Notes: a model not told the origin generated them from the letters alone. DNA of 64,000 nt from Spraguea lophii (GCA_001887945.1 LDOQ01000311.1:17638-81637); one strand, 5' to 3'. Shown: positions 20,326 through 31,045, counted from the first letter of the stretch. A program made the numbers and translations.

Positions 20326-21180
20326 TGTATATATATCAAACATATTTTTAAATAAACGTAAATCTAAGTAACAAGAATTTAAAAAAGACAAATTATAATT
20401 TTTATGGTATAAACGATAATTTAAAATCCAATATGCTGGTATGTAATAACAAATGTACATTTGCATTTATTTATAATGATGATGGGTAATATGTTTTAAG
20501 CGAACAAGAAAGAAATATAATTGTTTTCCAATCTACCACAAATTTTTGTTATCATGACCTTGATATTTTAACAAAAAAATAAATATAATTATTTGAAATC
20601 AATAAAAACGAGGAAAAAAATAAAGATTAAAATTTATTTTTTTAATATAATTTTATTTATATACATTCAGTTCACAAATGAAGAAGTTAATGGATTATAT
20701 TGAGGTGCTTGTTATATAAAATGAAGTATTAAATATTTATAAACTGATATATCCTTAATAATAAATGTATAACTTTTATTAATTCTTTTTTAAAGGTATT
20801 AAATAATAATAATTTTGATTTGAAAGACTTTGTTAATTTCAAAAACAATGTTTTGAATAAGATAAAAACAATTAAAATTATTTTTTTCTATCAGTGTAAA
20901 AATTTAAAACATGATAATATAAATAATTTCGTTAATTTAATAGAAAACTCTCTTTATATATATTTATATAAATTAATAAAGGATATAATTTAATTATATC
21001 ATAATAAATTAGAATCAAATAAAAAAATAAATAATATTCTTATAAAACCATAAATACAACCATCCTTCGAAAGATTATACCAATAATATTAATAATTTAA
21101 TATATTTTCAATACTTAATATAATATTTTACAAATATTCAACTTAAGAAATATTTATGAGCCAATCGAAGTATTATTATG
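20326..21180 (+). pseudogene. Possible decayed coding region
   Basis: No intact ORF. 20335-20430 repeats the tail of the preceding small ORF. 20430-20580 reads as protein-like pieces across stops (MLVCNNKCTFAFIYNDDG, then SEQERNIIVFQSTTNF). It may be a remnant of a gene that once included 20134-20325. The origin is unknown. Confidence 0.25.
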
Positions 21181-21475
21181 GTACGTTTAAAGCTTAAAGA
21201 AATATTTTTGTTTAATTAAAAAAATAATGAAATCTTGATTTATTTATTTTTTAGACAATTAAAAAATGTAAGTTTAAATAAAAGGATTTTACAGCTAATT
21301 CATAATATTATTTTTTTTAACATAGAAAAATAAGATACATTATTATAACATAATTATTTTATATTTTCCTTATATTTCTATTCAACTCACAATTCTCGCA
21401 AAGCTTTTCTGGGAAATATTATTTTTATAAATACAATTTTTTTTAAAAAATTAAAATACCGAACAATAAATATAA

Positions 21476-21930
21476 CTCGCTCAGCCCAGTGGTCGTGGGG
21501 TGGTAACCAAATTCCAAGCCTGGCGAGTTCGAATCCTCATCCGAAAAATTTTCAAAAAAACATAATAATAAAAGGTTGTTGAGTGGGTGAAGGGTTCAAT
21601 AGTGTAATATTGGATATGTTTTGTATGACAGCCTATTACTCAATTAAAAAATAATGTTTAGCTGGTGTAATTGCAATCACTGTATTGATTTGAGACCCAA
21701 CCAATACTATGCTAAGAAGGAGGTCAGAATTCAGTTCAGGATAACAGAATGATGTTTTTACCGTATGTAAAATCCTAACGTTCTGGAATATAGGTAATAT
21801 GAGATCAATGTATAATATATAATGAAACCAATTAATACAAATTTAAATATGCTTTAAAACCCCAAGGTCATAGACTACGGTAAACTAAAACCTGTCAGAA
21901 AATTTCCATAAATAAAAGTTTCATTTAAAA
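21476..21930 (+). mobile_element. tRNA-headed SINE, moderately decayed (copy 3)
   Basis: The head tcagcccagtggtcgtgggg...gagttcgaatcctcatcc is well preserved. The body (gctggtgtaattgcaatcac; cctaacgttctggaatatag) is partly AT-drifted, and the end is ataaataaaagtttcattt plus A-run. It lies just 3' of the Ccr4 gene. Confidence 0.8.
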
Positions 21931-21980
21931 AATAAATAAACAATCTTTATTACAATAAAATTTAAAATATTTTTTAGAAT

Positions 21981-23672
21981 TTATTTTTTAATATTAAACT
22001 TAATACCTATGATTATATGATCACTTGGATAATGTAAATTAGGAAACCCTATAACATTTCCTGCATACTCTTCATCCACACCACTCAACAAAGATCTTAC
22101 TTCCATTTCTTTCTCATGAAATATATAATCTAAAACACCTTTATGTTCTGGTGTAAATGAAGTAAAATCTATTTCATAATCTTTATAACTGTCCATCAAT
22201 TTTATATTATTTTTAAAATCATATAACGCAGAATAATCATATCCTAAAAATTCTTTTTTTATTTCTATTTTTTTATTTATTATCAAATTATATACAGCAG
22301 AATTTCTTTCTGAGTTAAAATCTCCACATAAAATGACATATCCATTGTATTTACTCTTAATCTTCTCAATCTCTTCTAATAACAGAATCGTTTGTATTAA
22401 TTTTATATCAGGAGAACGAGGATCCCAATATAAATGTGTATTCACTACAATTAATCTAAATACACCATCTTTACCATTACCATTTCTTACCCTCTCTAGC
22501 ACTGTAACTAATGCTATATTATCTCTATTGATATTTCTGTTTATTATATCATCATTGTTCTTAAATCTATTATCAGTCATTATTATTTTATTGAATTCTA
22601 TATACTGGTTATACACTAATCTATATTTTTGTTTCTTCCAGAATGTAGCACATCCATCTACTTTTAATCTTTCATTTTCATTCATTCCTATACTTCTATT
22701 CTTCGGATAAAATAAAGAATCATAATTAAGCTTAGTTTCTAAAGTATCTCTAAATTTCTCCATAAAAGAATATGTTTCCATTTCTTGTAATGCAAGAATA
22801 TCCAGATTATAAAATAATAAATCATTTAACACCATTTCTGATCTATTATCCCAATGTAATATCCAAGATGGTACATACCCATATATAGATTTTCCTTCTT
22901 TTTCTTTTTTTGTATAATGAGGACATAAGATATTATAAGAACCTACACTCAAAACATCCCCAGATTCACTATTACATACATCAATCCATGCTCTATCAAT
23001 AGGTTCTTTATAATTAGTGTTATTTTCCCTACAAAACTTAATAATCCCCAATCCATTCTTTTCCAATCTTATTTTACAAAAAGGTTCTACCAAAGGATTT
23101 CCATCCAATTCAAATTGCACCAAATTATACAAAGTTCCCAATTCTACTGGCACTGAAGAAATAAAATTATTATTCAAAATCAAATATCTCAAAGAAAGTA
23201 ATTTAGAAATTGAAGATGGAATAATTTTCAACCGATTATTAGAAACATTCAACACTCTTAACTCCTTAAGATTGCATATTTCCTCAGAAATACTCGTAAT
23301 CTGATTATTCTCCAAATACAACTCCTTCAAAAAACGCATATAATACAAAGAAGAAGAAATAGAACGCAAACCCTGGTTAGAAAGATTCAAACCATAATAC
23401 CCATTAGAACAACTATCACATACATCATTATAAATAGCACCTGGGCACGAAAATACAGATACACTAGAATTATTATTTTTACCTATCTCAGAATGCACAG
23501 TAGAAGCAGCTATAGACGTATTAGAACCACCATCATGATTATCACTTACACTTAACTTATTATACTTAGGAGCAAGAGATAAATTAGATAAATTATTATT
23601 TACATTATAATTGCATGTACAGTATCCAGATTTATTAAACTTTGGTTTTTTCTTTATATCAGAAAGTAACAT
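21981..23672 (-). CDS. CCR4: Ccr4 mRNA deadenylase
   Basis: Ccr4 is the Ccr4-Not nuclease that shortens poly(A) tails. The N-terminal 90 residues are Ser/Asn-rich. Residues about 95-200 are leucine-rich repeats (LKELYLENNQITSI, LRVLNVSNNRLKII, LRYLILNNNFISSV), which in yeast bind Caf1. Residues about 240-563 are an endonuclease/exonuclease/phosphatase domain with VGSYNILCPHYTKKE, then LDILALQEMETYSF (catalytic Glu), VVNTHLYWDP, LCGDFNSE and HYPSDHIIIG. The combination of LRR and EEP domains is diagnostic. Length 563 is shorter than yeast (837) because the N-terminal extension is reduced. CCCC (GGGG at 23675-23678) precedes the ATG. Confidence 0.97.
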   Translation of the reverse strand: MLLSDIKKKPKFNKSGYCTCNYNVNNNLSNLSLAPKYNKLSVSDNHDGGSNTSIAASTVHSEIGKNNNSSVSVFSCPGAIYNDVCDSCSNGYYGLNLSNQGLRSISSSLYYMRFLKELYLENNQITSISEEICNLKELRVLNVSNNRLKIIPSSISKLLSLRYLILNNNFISSVPVELGTLYNLVQFELDGNPLVEPFCKIRLEKNGLGIIKFCRENNTNYKEPIDRAWIDVCNSESGDVLSVGSYNILCPHYTKKEKEGKSIYGYVPSWILHWDNRSEMVLNDLLFYNLDILALQEMETYSFMEKFRDTLETKLNYDSLFYPKNRSIGMNENERLKVDGCATFWKKQKYRLVYNQYIEFNKIIMTDNRFKNNDDIINRNINRDNIALVTVLERVRNGNGKDGVFRLIVVNTHLYWDPRSPDIKLIQTILLLEEIEKIKSKYNGYVILCGDFNSERNSAVYNLIINKKIEIKKEFLGYDYSALYDFKNNIKLMDSYKDYEIDFTSFTPEHKGVLDYIFHEKEMEVRSLLSGVDEEYAGNVIGFPNLHYPSDHIIIGIKFNIKK

Positions 23673-23782
23673 AAGGGGTAAGATGATTTTTGTTTTATTA
23701 ACAAATATTTGTTACCGCGAAAGAGAAAGAATATTGATAGCATGATATAGGATATAGGATATAATAGAGTGAGAATACTATA

Positions 23783-24004
23783 ATGATAAAAAGAATAAGA
23801 TATATTATATTAATATTAAAAAAATATAATATGATAATAAAAAGAATAGAACAAATAATGATAATAAAATATAATATTGATAATTTATTTTTCTATACTC
23901 TCATTGGTTTTATATTTTTATTAATTATTTATGTTATTAATTTATCTATTACAGATATGAAACAATTATATAAAACAGATTATTTAACCCTTCATGAGTT
24001 TTAA
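23783..24004 (+). CDS. Possible small membrane protein, unconfirmed
   Basis: A 73-residue frame (48 from its internal ATG) with one clear membrane span (LFFYTLIGFIFLLIIYVINL) and a tail SITDMKQLYKTDYLTLHEF. It overlaps the ArfGAP start by 11 bases and has no CCC motif. The span plus DYxxP-like tail faintly recalls the cornichon N-terminus, but the rest of that fold is missing. It may be chance. Confidence 0.22.
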   Translation: MIKRIRYIILILKKYNMIIKRIEQIMIIKYNIDNLFFYTLIGFIFLLIIYVINLSITDMKQLYKTDYLTLHEF

Positions 24005-25133
24005 TAAGAAAATAGAAGATAGTAAAGAAATACATATGAAGATTAATAATAATAAAAATGATAATACAATTGATATGAATATTAATGATGATGATAATAA
24101 AACTAATATGGATAGTAATAACATTAAGAATATTGCTACTACTACTAATACTAATATGGATAGTAATAACATTAAGAATATTGCTATTGCTACTACAACT
24201 AATATGAATGATAATAACATTAAGAATACTACCACTACTAATATGAATACTACCACTACTAGTACAACTAAAACAACTACAACCAATAACAATAATAATA
24301 CTACCACAGTTACTAAAACAGATAATATAAATATTTCTTATAATGCATTAACAAAGAATCTTTCACAACTTTCTTCTAACAAATACTGTATAGATTGTTC
24401 TACTATCAATCCACAATGGGTATGTATATCACATGGTATATTTATATGTTTAGAATGTGCTAGTAACCATAGATCTTTTGGTGTGCAAATAAGTAAGGTT
24501 AGATCTATAAATATGGATACTTTTGATATTAAGAGTTATACTACGTTAGAATTAGGTGGTAATGAGAATATAAAAAAATATTTAAAAGATAATAATATGG
24601 AGAATGTACCAGTGAGGGAGAAATATAGAATGAATGAATTAAAAATTTATAGAGAAGCATTATTAAAGGAAGTAAATAAGAAATTGGGTATAATTGAAGA
24701 GAAGCGTAATATTGTATCTGTAGGAAGTAAGAAAAGAAGTAATGGTTATAATAAGAATAGAATTAATTATGATAATAATAAAGATAATACTATGGATAAG
24801 ATTACTTCTATTATTAAAGAGAATGCTATTCTTATAAAAGATAAATCTATATATTATTCTGAAGTATTACATGAAACAGTTATTAAACCAGTAGGACAGG
24901 TAATAGTGGAGAAGAGTAGGAGTATAATCAATAGAATAAAAAATAATGATGTAGAAGATAGAAATACAGTAAGAGAATGTATACAAGGATATAATAATAG
25001 TTATACTGATAATAACAGTTATAATAGTAACATAACTAATAATACTAACAGTTATAGTAATAATAATAATAACAGTTATAATGATGGTAATATAAATAAG
25101 AAGAAAGATGATAATTGGGATAATTGGGAATAA
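23994..25133 (+). CDS. Arf GTPase-activating protein (Gcs1/ArfGAP1-like)
   Basis: An ArfGAP triggers GTP hydrolysis by Arf and so controls COPI coat release at the Golgi. The zinc finger is intact: Cys-x2-Cys-x16-Cys-x2-Cys in CIDCSTINPQWVCISHG...CLEC, with NHRSFGVQISKVRSINMD carrying the arginine finger. LELGGNENIKKYL follows. The protein ends DDNWDNWE, similar to the Trp-containing coat-binding tails of ArfGAP1. The first 110 residues are an Asn/Thr/Met/Ile low-complexity tract made of short imperfect repeats (MDSNNIKNIATTTNT) that precede the finger, an unusual position since the finger is normally at the extreme N-terminus. CCC (23988-23990) precedes the ATG. Confidence 0.9.
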   Translation: MSFNKKIEDSKEIHMKINNNKNDNTIDMNINDDDNKTNMDSNNIKNIATTTNTNMDSNNIKNIAIATTTNMNDNNIKNTTTTNMNTTTTSTTKTTTTNNNNNTTTVTKTDNINISYNALTKNLSQLSSNKYCIDCSTINPQWVCISHGIFICLECASNHRSFGVQISKVRSINMDTFDIKSYTTLELGGNENIKKYLKDNNMENVPVREKYRMNELKIYREALLKEVNKKLGIIEEKRNIVSVGSKKRSNGYNKNRINYDNNKDNTMDKITSIIKENAILIKDKSIYYSEVLHETVIKPVGQVIVEKSRSIINRIKNNDVEDRNTVRECIQGYNNSYTDNNSYNSNITNNTNSYSNNNNNSYNDGNINKKKDDNWDNWE

Positions 25134-25255
25134 TACAATAAAATAAAATAATTAATATTTTATAAAAAAAGAATAAAATAAAAATTTTTAAAAATTATAT
25201 ATTTTATAGGTTATTATTATTTTTAAAATATTTATTTTATTTTTTATGCCCATAA

Positions 25256-27466
25256 ATGAACGATAATATTAAAAATAATGATATTAAAAAGAATGATATA
25301 AAGAAAGTAAAAAGTAATGATATTAAAAATGATAATAAGACTAAAGAAAATACTAATATCAAAAAGAATGATATAAAGAAAGTGAAAAATAAAGATATAA
25401 ACAATAATAATGATACAAAGAAAGCAAAGAATAATAAGACCAAAGAAAATAATGATATTATTAAAAAAGAAGAAAAAGAGAAAGAAAGAAATATTAAAAA
25501 GAATGATATCAAAAAGAAAGTAAAAAATGATGATATAAACAATAATACTGATACAAAGAAAATGAAGAAAGTAAAGAATAATCAGACTAAAGAAAATAGT
25601 GATATTAAAATTAAAAAGAAGAATACAGATATAAACAATAATAATGATAATACTAATACTGATACAAAGAATACAAAAAAAGTAAAGAATAACGATATAA
25701 ACAATATAAACATTAACAATAAAATAATTAAATGTAAAGAAATATATGCTACAGATAAAAATATAAAAAATATTTTATATATAAAAAATTATAAAGATAA
25801 TAATTATAAGAATATATATATTACCATAGGTAGAAGAGTATTAGATATAAATAATAATAAATATATAAAAATATCATCAGATATAAATAAAATAGAATAT
25901 AAAAATAATATAATAGCAATAGTAGATATTATAGGAAATATAAAAGTATATAAAGATAATAATAGTATAAGATATATAAAAAATAATAAACCTATAGGAT
26001 GTATATCTATAGGTAATAATAATAGTGATAGTGATATAGAGAGTAATAGTAGTATAAAGAGTAATAATAAAGATAACAATGATAACAATAATAATAAAGA
26101 TACAAACAATGACAGTGATAATAATCATAAAGTAATAAACTATTTAGTATATACAATAGACAATAAAGTAATAATAGATAATTATATAGATAACATATCA
26201 TATACACATAAAGATAAAATAATAAGTATAAATACATATAAAAATTATATTATATCATATTCTATAGATAATAGATTAATTGTATATAATAAAGATAATA
26301 GAAAATATATTCAATATAATACTGAGAATATTATAGGTAATGGTATAAAGATAAAAGTTATAGGAGATAATATATATTTTATTAATAAGAATAATATATT
26401 ATATTATAATATTAATGATATTATAAATGATAATAATGATATATCTAATGAGTGTGTGACCATTCCTAACCCTTGTAATAATTATAAATTTAATAATAAT
26501 ATAGATAATATATTTTATAATAATAATATTTATATTTTAAGTAATAATATAATATATATTATGTCTAAAGAATTATATATGATAAGATATATAAGCTTGG
26601 GTATAAGTATAAGAGATATAATAATAGATAATAATATAATATATTTATTAAGTAATAATAGTATATATTCTTATATTGATAATAATGTATTAAATGGTTA
26701 TAATGTAGATGATAATAATATGTTAAATGGGTATAAGGGTGATGTGTTAAAAGATGATGTGTTATATAAATCTAGGTTTTATAGGAAGGAAATGATAGAT
26801 ATAGAAGAAATAGATAATAGTTATAAGAAATATGATATTATAGAAAGATATTTAAATAATTATGAATATAGGAGAGCGTATAAATATTATTTGGATAATA
26901 ATAATACTAATGGGGATGTAATTATAGGTAATAGTGATATATTGATATTTATATTAAAATATGTATATGAGAAAAGGAAGTTAAAACAGATATTAGTGGA
27001 TAGTAGTGTAATTGATAGTATATTTGTGTTATTTAATTATTATTTTAATAGAAATGATAATACTTATGTTCGTAATAATGATAATAAATATAGTAATATA
27101 AATGATGATAGTATAGATGATGAGAATGGTGATGTAGATGATAGCGATAATAAATATAATAATACAAAGAATAACAAATATAGCAATATAAACGACGAAG
27201 ATGATGGTGATAATATCACTGATAATCCTAGTATTGCTATGAATAATAATGTTAATGATATCTTGAATATTAGAAGTGCCGGTGCTAAAGATAATTATTT
27301 ACTTTCTATATTTATTGAAATTTTTATAATATTGTTATCTATGCATAGAGAGATAATAGAGGATAAATATGAAGAAGAAGTTAATTTGTTGAGAGAATTA
27401 ATAGATAGGGAAGTTTCTATGGAAGAGAAATATATTTATTTAGATGGTTATATAAGTAATATATAA
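25256..27466 (+). CDS. WD-type propeller protein, UTP15-like
   Basis: The 736-residue protein opens with about 150 residues of Lys/Asn/Asp repeats (KKNDIKKVKNxDINNN). Residues about 155-490 look like a beta-propeller of short Ile/Tyr/Asn-rich blades (NIIAIVDIIGNIKVYKDNN; NYIISYSIDNRLIVYNKDN). The C-terminal part (YDIIERYLNNYEYRRAYKYYL, then LIFILKYVYEKRKLKQILVDSSVIDSI, then FIILLSMHREII) has the order of the UTP15 C-terminal domain (FxYSKALDxxL, LxFLIKYIxDPRFTxLLVDVAN). UTP15 belongs to the t-UTP part of the SSU processome in pre-18S rRNA maturation. Composition drift makes this tentative. CCC at 25249-25251 fixes the start. Its 3' end is duplicated at 35170-35423. Confidence 0.5.
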   Translation: MNDNIKNNDIKKNDIKKVKSNDIKNDNKTKENTNIKKNDIKKVKNKDINNNNDTKKAKNNKTKENNDIIKKEEKEKERNIKKNDIKKKVKNDDINNNTDTKKMKKVKNNQTKENSDIKIKKKNTDINNNNDNTNTDTKNTKKVKNNDINNININNKIIKCKEIYATDKNIKNILYIKNYKDNNYKNIYITIGRRVLDINNNKYIKISSDINKIEYKNNIIAIVDIIGNIKVYKDNNSIRYIKNNKPIGCISIGNNNSDSDIESNSSIKSNNKDNNDNNNNKDTNNDSDNNHKVINYLVYTIDNKVIIDNYIDNISYTHKDKIISINTYKNYIISYSIDNRLIVYNKDNRKYIQYNTENIIGNGIKIKVIGDNIYFINKNNILYYNINDIINDNNDISNECVTIPNPCNNYKFNNNIDNIFYNNNIYILSNNIIYIMSKELYMIRYISLGISIRDIIIDNNIIYLLSNNSIYSYIDNNVLNGYNVDDNNMLNGYKGDVLKDDVLYKSRFYRKEMIDIEEIDNSYKKYDIIERYLNNYEYRRAYKYYLDNNNTNGDVIIGNSDILIFILKYVYEKRKLKQILVDSSVIDSIFVLFNYYFNRNDNTYVRNNDNKYSNINDDSIDDENGDVDDSDNKYNNTKNNKYSNINDEDDGDNITDNPSIAMNNNVNDILNIRSAGAKDNYLLSIFIEIFIILLSMHREIIEDKYEEEVNLLRELIDREVSMEEKYIYLDGYISNI

Positions 27467-27800
27467 TAAATAATATTAGAATTATTTTATAATTTTTTAT
27501 GTTTTATTGGAAATTAAACTTTTAGATTGTAGGATATACACTTTATGTATTCTGGGTTAAGAGTTAAAATGACTTTTATTTTATATAACAATTTATCTGA
27601 TATATTGATAGGTGATGATCGACGATTAGTTTATACGTGATCGAGTATGATAGATGAAACTGTTTTCGTCTATGTAAATAGATTTTTTAAATGAATTATA
27701 CTATTTTTTAAGACCTTTATAATCTTTATAATCTTAAATTATGCGGTAATAGTTAAACTATACATGTTTATATTAATACGGAATATTCGAACTAAAACAG
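27467..27800. other. Conserved upstream block of 5S rRNA
   Basis: No ORF. The sequence up to the 5S gene is kept in both duplicate units, including gaaactgttttcgtctatgt and tattaatacggaatattcga directly upstream. The latter may be 5S promoter sequence, although duplication alone could explain the identity. Confidence 0.5.
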
Positions 27801-27914
27801 ATACGGCCATATCTACTGAAAATCACCGGATCCCGTCCGATCTCCGAAGTTAAGCTAGTAAGAGCCATGTAAGTATTAAGGTGGGCGACTACTTGAGAAA
27901 GCGTGGTGCTGTAT
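27801..27914 (+). rRNA. 5S ribosomal RNA, copy 1
   Basis: About 114 bases with 5S hallmarks: acggccatatctact, then accggatcccgtccgatct, then gaagttaagc, agagccatgt and a 3' strand gtgctgtat that pairs with atacggc at the 5' end (one G-U). The internal control region is in place and a T-run (27914-27920) follows as the pol III terminator. RNA polymerase III makes it and it joins the large ribosomal subunit. Confidence 0.93.
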
Positions 27915-28299
27915 TTTTTATTTTTTTTAATTATAATAATATTATTTTAAACAATTTACTTTTCTCTGTATCATTATTATAGTAATTAATATTTAGGATT
28001 ATTTTAAACTGTTATAATTAACCAAAAATAATATGTTGTTTAAAGTAAATTCATGATATATTACAATTATTATTTATATAATAATAATATATGTTTTTTA
28101 TCAAACATCTTGTTGTATGATATTTTACTCTATAATATTGTTGGAGTTGAGAGACCGTAAGTGTGTTCCTTTTGAAAATAGTTATTTTTTTGCTAAAAGA
28201 TCGTTTTAACTTTTAAAAAAGTATATAAAAGAGATTTTGATGGTAAAAATTGATGTTATTAATAGGATAGAATTAATTTCATTGATGAGAAAATCATAA
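27915..28299. other. AT-rich block shared with unit 2
   Basis: 27960-28145 is repeated at 37618-37889 in unit 2. It contains the empty target site (gtaat, 27982-27986) of the 1.66-kb element inserted in unit 2. Confidence 0.7.
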
Positions 28300-28830
28300 G
28301 TTTTTTTGTCTATTTGGTGGATTCGGGTATTTTGAAAAAATCGGAAAAATGTTCTAAATGTAAAAATGTATTGAAACTGATGATTGATGAAGACCTAAAC
28401 AAATGGTTGTTGAATTGTACAATTTCAAATGCACAAATACTTCATTTTCTACCCAAAAAAAACATTATTATATGGTTTGAAGACATTTTTATCGAAAATT
28501 TTATTGGTAATTTACGATATTTCAAAAAAAAACAAAAAAAAATTTAAGAGAAAACAGTATTTCTAATATTGCCTATGTAAATGTTACTAATATATTATGG
28601 AATAAAATAAAATATCGACCAAAAAAAGAATAAGAGGGGGAAAATAAACAGCTGAGGTCGATGAAATTTATCTTACAAAAATAAGTAAAATAAAGATAAA
28701 ATAACAAAAAAACAATGGTGTGTTGGAGTAGTATGTAGAGAGGCAGAAAGTGTTTTTTGGAAAATAACTACTAAAAGAAATGTAACAAAACGTAAAAAGC
28801 GAACAACCACTATTCCTAACCCGTGGAAAA
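28300..28830 (+). pseudogene. Merlin (IS1595/ISXO2-like) transposase remnant 1
   Basis: Broken by several stops and shifts. The N-terminal zinc-ribbon trace is LKKSEKCSKCKNVLKLMI. Downstream frames give a DDE-type piece (VDEIYL-like, then CREAESVFWKITTKRN), as in ISXO2-like transposases, where VDE carries the first acidic residue. No terminal repeats were found, so the element limits are unknown. Confidence 0.6.
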
Positions 28831-28976
28831 CGGTTATACTTTATTGATTAGAATGGATTATTTTCGTTATAGCGTAAATAACCTAGGAATTTTGTAAATC
28901 TAAATAACCTTGTAATTCGCACATAAAACATAAAGAATAAATGGGAACAAATGAAATATTTTTTAATAACAAGAGA

Positions 28977-29465
28977 TTTTTTACGAATGAAACTTTTATT
29001 TATCAAAGCTTCCTGGCCGGTTGCGGCCTACCATGGTCTGAGACCTTCGGTTCCTCGAGCGAAATTAAACTTGTACTAACTGGTTTCGCTACAGATATGC
29101 ATTAATCTCATCTTACCTTATGCTCCAGAGTGTTAGGATTTTGCGTCTGGTGCGCGTCGCCGCCCCCACTTCCAGCTCTTAAGGAATTCCCAGCCTCTTT
29201 CGTTGCATAGTATTGGCCGAGTCACTAATCAATACAGGGATTGCAACTACATCAGCTGAACACTACTTTAATCTAGTAGCGGGGCCGTCATACAAGGCAC
29301 AGCTATGCTGCGCTATCGAAACCTCACCCACTCAACAACCTTTTTCTTCTCTTCTCCGTTTATTATTATTCTTTTTTTGTTTTGAAAATTTTTCTGGATG
29401 AGGGATTCGAACCCGCCAGGCTTCGGGTTTGGTTACCACCCCACGACCACTGGGCCGGGCGGGAC
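28977..29465 (-). mobile_element. tRNA-headed SINE, young copy (copy 4)
   Basis: Almost identical to copies 1 and 7. Target-site duplication taataacaagaga (28964-28976) and taataataagaga (29466-29478), 12 of 13 matching. The tRNA-like head is at the right on the minus strand. Confidence 0.85.
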
Positions 29466-29478
29466 TAATAATAAGAGA

Positions 29479-29916
29479 ATTTAATAGAAATAAAAATATA
29501 AAAAATTATATAGAAAATATTTTTATTTATATGAAAAAAATGCTCATTTTCCGCATTATTGGACTTATTAAAGGTTATTTGATGGATTTATTTTCTTTTA
29601 AAACTATTCATATACCTTTTTTGAAAGTTAAAACGACTTTTTACCTATATTTTATCTTCGGAATATTAAAATGTATAACTTTATTAATTTAAAAATATGA
29701 AAATAATTTTATTAATAAAATAATAATAAATAAACTATAAAACAAGTATATTATAATTGATAAAGTATACATTTCATTACTTCAAAAATAATATATTCTG
29801 TAATATTTTTACAGATTGTATCGTATAATAATGTTTCTATCTAAAAAAGTATTATTTATATAATATTCTTTATTTTAATTATTAAAGTCTATTTAATCGT
29901 ATAAAAAAACAATATC
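29479..29916. other. Spacer before the secreted-protein gene
   Basis: No ORF with an acceptable start. From about 29790 the sequence (tattctgtaatatttttacag) matches 38855 onward, so this is the upstream region shared by both paralogues. Confidence 0.6.
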
Positions 29917-30558
29917 ATGTATTTGTTAGTTTTTTTTATTTCGCTGATTTATTCTACTACGAGTCTTGTTGGTTTTACAAAATACATTCTTGATTACGGT
30001 AAACAACTTAAACAGTGTTCTGATCTTACAGATATAGATTTGAATAAAGCCATTTCAAATATGGCAGTAAGACATAAGCATAGATTGAAAATTGCTATGA
30101 AACAATTAAAAGCTCGAGATGAACCTGAGGATAGTTTAACTGTTTTGACAAAAGCATTTGGTGAAGCATGTGAGATGACATTGTTTGGCAATAGGATAAA
30201 AGCTGATAAAAAAGATGGTTTGATTAAATTAATAAAAGATGATTTGGTTTTTGGAGAGATAGAATTTTTAATGGGTATATATAATATTTCATCAATTTTT
30301 AATGCTGATAAGATTATGGGAAAAACACCCAAAGATATGTTTGATGAGTATTGTGAAAATTTGATTTCTTTTATAAACAATGATGCTTGTATTTATCGAA
30401 ACACGATTCAAATGATGGCCAATCATATGAGTGAGATAGATAAATTGTATGATGATCTTATGAACAATTATATAAATCATTTAAATGAGATAAATATGTC
30501 TAAATCTATATTGTATGATATGGGAATAGAAGAGGTGCCGTTGGGGTTGAAAGATTAA
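29917..30558 (+). CDS. Secreted protein, unknown family (intact paralogue)
   Basis: The 213-residue protein has an N-terminal signal peptide (YLLVFFISLIYSTTSL, cleavage likely near 16-20), then a helical soluble region with a few cysteines (CSDL, ACEM, YCEN, ACIYR). I recognise no domain. The best conserved stretch against the paralogue at 38976 is MAVRHKHRxxIAMKQLKARD (about 50-69). It lacks the CCC motif. The gene sits in a duplicated, transposon-rich segment, typical of fast-evolving lineage-specific secreted proteins, so a role at the host interface is plausible but unproven. Confidence 0.7.
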   Translation: MYLLVFFISLIYSTTSLVGFTKYILDYGKQLKQCSDLTDIDLNKAISNMAVRHKHRLKIAMKQLKARDEPEDSLTVLTKAFGEACEMTLFGNRIKADKKDGLIKLIKDDLVFGEIEFLMGIYNISSIFNADKIMGKTPKDMFDEYCENLISFINNDACIYRNTIQMMANHMSEIDKLYDDLMNNYINHLNEINMSKSILYDMGIEEVPLGLKD

Positions 30559-30581
30559 AATGGATATTCTTTTATATTTGA

Positions 30582-31045
30582 GTTTTTTTCATGAAACTTT
30601 TGTTTATTAAAATTTCCTGGCTTGCCGCGACCTATCATGGCCTATGATCTTTGGTTCTCAAAGCACGTTTAACTTCTACTAATTGGCTTAGCTACAGATA
30701 CATATTAATCTTATTTTATCTTATGCTTCAAAACGTTGGGATTTGATGTATAATGCACGTTATTACACATTCTCAGCTTTTTTAGAAATTTCTAGTTTAT
30801 TTCTTAGCATAATATTGACTAGCTATAAATAAATGTACTGATTGCAATTACACTAGTTAAACATATTTTAATCTAATAATGGGCCCGTTATATAAAACAT
30901 AACCAATGTTACGCTATCGAACCCTCATTCATTCAACGATCTTTCTCTTTATTTCTGCTTTTATTTTTTTTTAAAATTCTTCTGGATGATTATCGAACCA
31001 GCTGCTTAGGATTTGGTTACCATCCCAGACCACTGGACCAGGCTA
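30582..31045 (-). mobile_element. tRNA-headed SINE, decayed (copy 5)
   Basis: Same order as young copies on the minus strand (ctggcttgccgcgacctatcatgg at left; accactggaccaggct at right) with many C-to-T and G-to-A type differences. The equivalent copy in unit 2 is at 39641-40102, so this insertion predates the segmental duplication. Confidence 0.8.

Noticed and set aside
23984..24307. Minus-strand Leu/Val-rich ORF opposite the ArfGAP N-terminus
   Set aside because: A shadow of the Asn/Thr repeat tract on the plus strand; similar hydrophobic shadows lie opposite TRM9 and UTP15.
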